From Cryobacterium inferilacus (GTDB taxonomy: Bacteria > Actinomycetota > Actinomycetes > Actinomycetales > Microbacteriaceae), in the NCBI RefSeq assembly GCF_019599185.1, contig NZ_JAIEUL010000011.1:82278-146277 (forward strand): DNA of 64,000 bases, read 5' to 3'. Positions 60,645 to 64,000 of the stretch are shown in pieces. The notes under the pieces are model-generated. The model had not been told where the DNA came from and did no database searches. It saw only the letters and a program-made list of their open reading frames with translations. Made by a program: the position numbers and the translations under genes. The number at the start of each line of letters is the position of its first letter. Position 1 is the stretch's first letter.

Positions 60645-61190
60645 CTAGGTGCGACGCTACCCAAAACAGGGCAAGGCCGGCCTCGCCGAGCGAACATCGC
60701 GGCCTCGCTCAACGCCAACGAGGACAAGCGCGCAGCGAGAATCACAACTGCCGCAGGCGCGGCCGCCGCTGAAGGCGGGGTCGCTGAGAATCGCTGCGGC
60801 CACCGCGGTGCCTGCTCGGACGGTGGCGCGGATCCTGGCTCGCTCCAGCCCACCGTTGGCGTCGTGCGACCCGTTCACTGGGGAACTGATTCTGAATTCC
60901 CGGGCGACCGCAGACCGCAACGACCGCGACAAGCCCGGCGAAATGGCGCGTATCAACGAAAGAGACTTGACCGCACCCCGATGGCGGAGGCGGGCGCTCT
61001 CCCGGCCGATCCGCAGCCGTTCGCGGCCGCGGGATCGGATTCGACTACGTCCACGTCGTCGACGACGACGACCGCCGCCTTGCGTAGCAAAAGATTCGAG
61101 ACCGCCCACTGGGCGATATCCCTCGGGCCGCGAAAGCCGGCCACCTACTGTCCAAAGATGACCGGCCTCCACGAATGCGCTAGCCCTTAC
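60645..61190 (+). pseudogene. decayed IS481-family transposase
   Basis: Fragments of an IS481-type transposase appear in changing frames on the plus strand. First RYPKQGKAGLAERTSRPRSTP, then PARTVARILARSS, then PFTGELILNSRATADRNDRDKPGE, then in another frame GIGFDYVHVVDDDDRRLA followed by a stop codon. The N-terminal helix-turn-helix is missing and the DDE core is scrambled. It has several frameshifts and is not functional. No terminal repeats were identified. Confidence 0.8.
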
Positions 61191-61419
61191 TGCTCCGCGG
61201 ATCGTTTCCCTTCGGGATCGTGTCCTTCGCGCGGATCGAGCCGTCTCGGCCATGGATATTAAGTTCTCCACCACCGGCGTTGCCGATGATCTCGCGTCCA
61301 CGGTTGATTGCGTCAGCCTGGGTGTCGTGGTGGGAGGATGCTCGAGTCGCTCCGGGCGCCTTGACATCCCATCCACCGTTGGAGTTCGGCACTACGTGCC
61401 TCGGATTCTGTGTAGTCAT
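61180..61419 (-). CDS. DUF2188-domain protein
   Basis: 79 residues from the ATG at 61419 with an AGGGGG ribosome-binding site. The DUF2188 pattern is clear: RHVVPNSNGGWDVKAPGA, SSHHDTQADAINRGREII, GGGELNIHGRDGSIRAKDT, then GNDPRSSKG. The family is a small soluble domain of unknown function. It is the only gene of its strand in the right accessory region and its 3' end touches the IS481 remnant. Confidence 0.85.
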   Translation of the reverse strand: MTTQNPRHVVPNSNGGWDVKAPGATRASSHHDTQADAINRGREIIGNAGGGELNIHGRDGSIRAKDTIPKGNDPRSSKG

Positions 61420-61587
61420 TTCGTTCACCCCCTCTCGGACAAAGCGTCCCACAGCGTCGACTCCTGCTTCACATCCGCCATGCGGCGGGGACCAGGAAGT
61501 GAGGTCGGGCTACAGAGATGATGGCTAGGCCAGAGGTGATAGCTGCAATGACTGCCCTAACATATCGGGCTTGATCAGCGCATTTCT
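61420..61587. other. short spacer upstream of the RHS leader
   Basis: No gene. It must contain the promoter of the DUF2188 gene; no clear elements were assigned. Confidence 0.5.
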
Positions 61588-61973
61588 GCCCCCACTTCGG
61601 GTCCTAGCGAGCCTCCAAAGGCGAGCATAGGTTCTGCCCGAGAGCGGCTTTCAATGCGCATCGGGATGTTGAACGGTTCCACGGTGTCAGCTGCTTTGAG
61701 TCCAGCGTCGGGCATGAGCCCGTCATGAGGTCGGAGTGGTGTCTTACTCACGACCAATTGATGGGGGTAACTCTTGTCCTTTCTCACCGCACCTTCACGC
61801 CGCAAAGGCAGGCGCTTCGCGCTGCAGTCGGCGATCGTCGGGATCACCTCTGCTGCCTTGGTCGGCGGCGTCGCCCAGACGGCGTATGCGGCCATGCCCA
61901 CCGGCCCAACAACAACCGGATTGACCGGCGCGCGGCCAAACGCCACCGCACTCCCGTTCCGGATCAGTGACCA
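61588..61973 (+). repeat. leader/signal-peptide cassette, copy B (RHS gene)
   Basis: About 386 bp matching 58667-59052, with the TTG start at 61774 in the same relative place. Differences in the leader are scattered and the spacing is almost unchanged. A hairpin CGGGC-ATGA-GCCCG in this copy (about 61705-61730) is largely kept in copy A. Confidence 0.9.
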
Positions 61974-63612
61974 AGTCGCGGCTTCAGTGGATGTCGCGAC
62001 AGGTAACCTGCTCGTCACCACGCAAGCCCTCGCGCTGCCCAGCGTGAACAGCACTGTTCTTCTCGGTCAGACGTACAACTCATTGGGCTGGCAAGTCGCG
62101 TCGTCGACGAAGCCTCCGGCGCACCGGTGGTCTTTGGGGTTGGCCGCGTCGGGCAGCTTGTCGTCGGACGGCGCGAATGTTGTCTACACCGGTGCCGATG
62201 GGGTCACATGGAAGTTCACGCCGGTCGCGGGTTCCTCAACGGCTTTCACCTCCTCGGCCGGCTTCAAACAGGACTTGGTGAAGACCAGTGATGGTTACAC
62301 CTTGACCGACCGTACGTCCCGGCAGGTGGTCACATTTGACGCGGACGGGGTGCCGATGAAGGTCGCCGATCGAAACGGCAATGCGACGGTGATCAGCACC
62401 GACTACGGCGTCCCGTACAAGGTCGTCTCCGCGGCTGGACCGACGGGCGCGCGCACGGCCAATCTGGCTTACAACGCTACCGACCGCAAACTCACCATCA
62501 CCCAGACTGCAAACGCAAGCAACATCCGAACCGCGACTTATCAGAAGGATGCCGCCGGAAACCTCATCAATTTCACTGATGCTGCGGGTAAAGCGACGAC
62601 CTTTGCGTACTCCGGGTCGGATCTGACCTCAATCACCTCACCCACGGGGGCAGTGACGAATTTCACCTACGACGGCAGCACCCACATGGTGAACAAAATC
62701 GACCAACTGAACACCACCGCCGGCTCCCCGGGGACCTCCACAACACGGCTGACCTACCCAAGCTCATCGCAGACCTTGGTCGCGGGCCCGAACACTGATG
62801 GCAGTGTCGCGGTCGCCACCGTCGATCACACGACCTACACAATCAATCCCACCCAGGAACTGGTCACCAAGGCCGTGGACGCGGCGGGTCGGGAGAAGTC
62901 GAAGACCTACACCGGCAACGCGGACACACTGACGGCCACCGTGGGTGCCACTGGCGGTCCTGGAGCAGGAGGCACGTATGGTGCCAACAGCGGAAATTCG
63001 CTCACGAAGGCGCAGTCGCCCGGCGGAGCAGCGGACCAGGCTACGTACGGCTCGACTACGAGCACGGCGTACCTGCCGGCTTCCACGACAGACTCGGACG
63101 GGAACACGAGCCTGCGCACCTTCAACGGTGCCGGGAACCAGCTCACCACCGCAGATGCCGCCGGTGCCACGGCAACCCTCGCGTACAACACGAACGGCGA
63201 CGGGACAATAACGAGCGCAACGGCCCCGGGCAACGGGTCCAACAAGACCGTTTACGTGCACAACTCGGACAAGCAGCTGTCAACCGTGACGCCGGTCACT
63301 GGATCCAGCCTGGGGGTGAAGACCTACACTTACGACGCCTACGGGCGGATCGCATCCGCAACGGACGGTCGCGGGAACACGACGCAGTACACCTACGACA
63401 AGATCGACCGGCTCCTGACAACCGTCGCCGGGACCGCAACGGTCACCAACACCTATGACGAGGCCGGCAATCTAACAAAATCGGTCAGCCCGACCGGGAC
63501 GATCACCAACACTTTTGATCAACTCAACCGTCAGTTGACCACCGCCAACACGGCCGGCGGATCCGAAACCTACACCTATGACAAGGCATCGAAGGGACTG
63601 CCCCCGGTTTAG
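61774..63612 (+). pseudogene. RHS/YD-repeat protein, truncated by an IS3 element
   Basis: 612 residues remain from a TTG with GGGGG upstream. Signal peptide with AYA cleavage at 39. Then a DUF6531-like start (VDVATGNLLVTTQAL... LGQTYNSLGW), and YD repeats such as TYDAYGRIASATDGRGNTTQYTYDKIDRLLTTV and NTYDEAGNLTKSVSP. The frame runs into the IS3 end and stops after KGLPPV, so the C-terminal core and toxin tip are lost or lie beyond the window. Full-length relatives are secreted wall-associated proteins of 1500-2500 residues. Confidence 0.85.
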
Positions 63613-63659
63613 TTGACTCCTAACCTGTGGAGATTCGTCTTCGCTGGAAAGATGTCATC

Positions 63660-63944
63660 ATGCCCAAGCCCTACCCGCCCGAATTCCGCCGCGATGTTGT
63701 CGCGGTCGCCCGGAAGCACGAAGCCCCGCTGAATCAGATCGCGAAGGACTTCGGGATCTCGGAGTCCTGCCTGGCGAATTGGCTGAAGAAAGCCGACGTC
63801 GAAGAGGGCGTCAAGCCCGGCGTGACCGAGAAGGAATCCGCGGAGCTCCGTGATGCGAAGAGACGCATCCGGCTGCTCGAGCAGGAAGCCGAGGTCATGC
63901 GGCGGGCCGTGGCCTATCTTTCCCGGGACGTCAACCCAAAATGA
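63660..63944 (+). CDS. IS3-family transposase OrfA
   Basis: 94 residues from the ATG at 63660: a helix-turn-helix (YPPEFRRDVVAVARKHEAPLNQIAKDFGISESCLANWLKKAD) and a leucine-zipper-like C-terminus (SAELRDAKRRIRLLEQEAEVMRRAVAYLSRD). It binds the element ends and dimerises. Its stop overlaps the start of orfB (ATGA); classical IS3 elements use a -1 frameshift instead, which is not evident here. Confidence 0.93.
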   Translation: MPKPYPPEFRRDVVAVARKHEAPLNQIAKDFGISESCLANWLKKADVEEGVKPGVTEKESAELRDAKRRIRLLEQEAEVMRRAVAYLSRDVNPK

Positions 63945-64000
63945 TGTACCCGCTGGTCCGTGAATTGGCCGTCGACGGTGTCCCCGTCACGGTGACCTGC
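63941..64000 (+). CDS. IS3-family transposase OrfB, first 20 residues
   Basis: MMYPLVRELAVDGVPVTVTC, cut by the window edge. It matches the start of the OrfB of this IS3 subgroup; the DDE catalytic domain would follow outside. Confidence 0.8.
   Translation, partial: MMYPLVRELAVDGVPVTVTC

Larger units (their letters stand above)
63593..64000 (+). mobile_element. IS3-family insertion sequence, left end and start (partial)
   Basis: The element appears to begin at about 63593-63597 with GGACTGCCCCCGGTTTAG, inside the RHS gene, and it carries orfA and the start of orfB. It runs off the window, so the right inverted repeat and target duplication cannot be seen. The left boundary is my estimate from the point where YD-repeat sequence ends. 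Confidence 0.8.

Noticed and set aside
60649..61161. Intact 170-residue protein
   Set aside because: Only its first ~100 residues resemble IS481 transposase; the rest is out-of-frame arginine-rich sequence, so it is a pseudogene fragment.

Overview
The window is high-GC actinobacterial chromosome, most likely from a Microbacteriaceae-type organism. The evidence is the gene content, GTG/TTG starts, tightly overlapping stop/start codons, a class E sortase, and a gene order around dnaA that matches the conserved actinobacterial origin region (known from Mycobacterium and relatives). It spans the replication origin.

Layout. 1-4403 (minus strand): start of a P-type cation ATPase, two small membrane proteins, and the three-gene proton-translocating transhydrogenase pntAA-pntAB-pntB. 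4698-9501 (plus): a BCCT osmolyte transporter with a strong terminator, then an HrpB-type helicase. 9533-13173 (minus): dnaB, rplI, rpsR, ssb, rpsF. 13357-15799 (minus): a DUF559-like protein and a CCA-adding enzyme. 15889-23699 (plus): DUF6049 protein, murJ, trxB-trxA behind a SigR/SigH-like promoter, an aminotransferase and a D-Ala-D-Ala ligase-like enzyme. 23700-25663 is about 2 kb without a convincing gene but with seven parS palindromes. 25664-30685 (minus): parB, parA, rsmG, khpB/jag, yidC, yidD, rnpA, rpmH. 31082-41788 (plus): dnaA, oriC, dnaN, gnd, recF, a DciA-like gene, gyrB, gyrA, a DUF3566 gene, then tRNA-Ile and tRNA-Ala. 42308-46496: a membrane protein, a cyclophilin, a rhomboid protease, crgA, a class E sortase, a 53-residue membrane protein, pabA. 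46554-55546 (minus): the cell-growth signalling and elongation operon fhaA-fhaB-pstP-rodA-pbpA-pknA-pknB. tRNA-Leu follows at 55763.

From about 55.9 kb to the right edge the conserved order stops and an accessory region begins. It has a DDE-transposase gene translationally coupled to a broken tyrosine-recombinase gene, a secreted trypsin-like protease coupled to a lipoprotein, a decayed IS481-type transposase, a DUF2188 gene, an RHS/YD-repeat protein, and an IS3-family element inserted into that RHS gene. The most unusual observation is here: the protease gene and the RHS gene, about 2.9 kb apart and otherwise unrelated, share a near-identical ~385-bp block. It covers the whole 5' leader, the TTG start, the signal peptide and about 25 residues of mature N-terminus. 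It looks like a reusable expression-and-export cassette.

Other points to follow up are paired perfect DnaA boxes at three places outside the dnaA-dnaN spacer (upstream of dnaB, upstream of dnaA, and 12 kb away between the rhomboid gene and crgA), and a parS site that contains the GTG start codon of parA.
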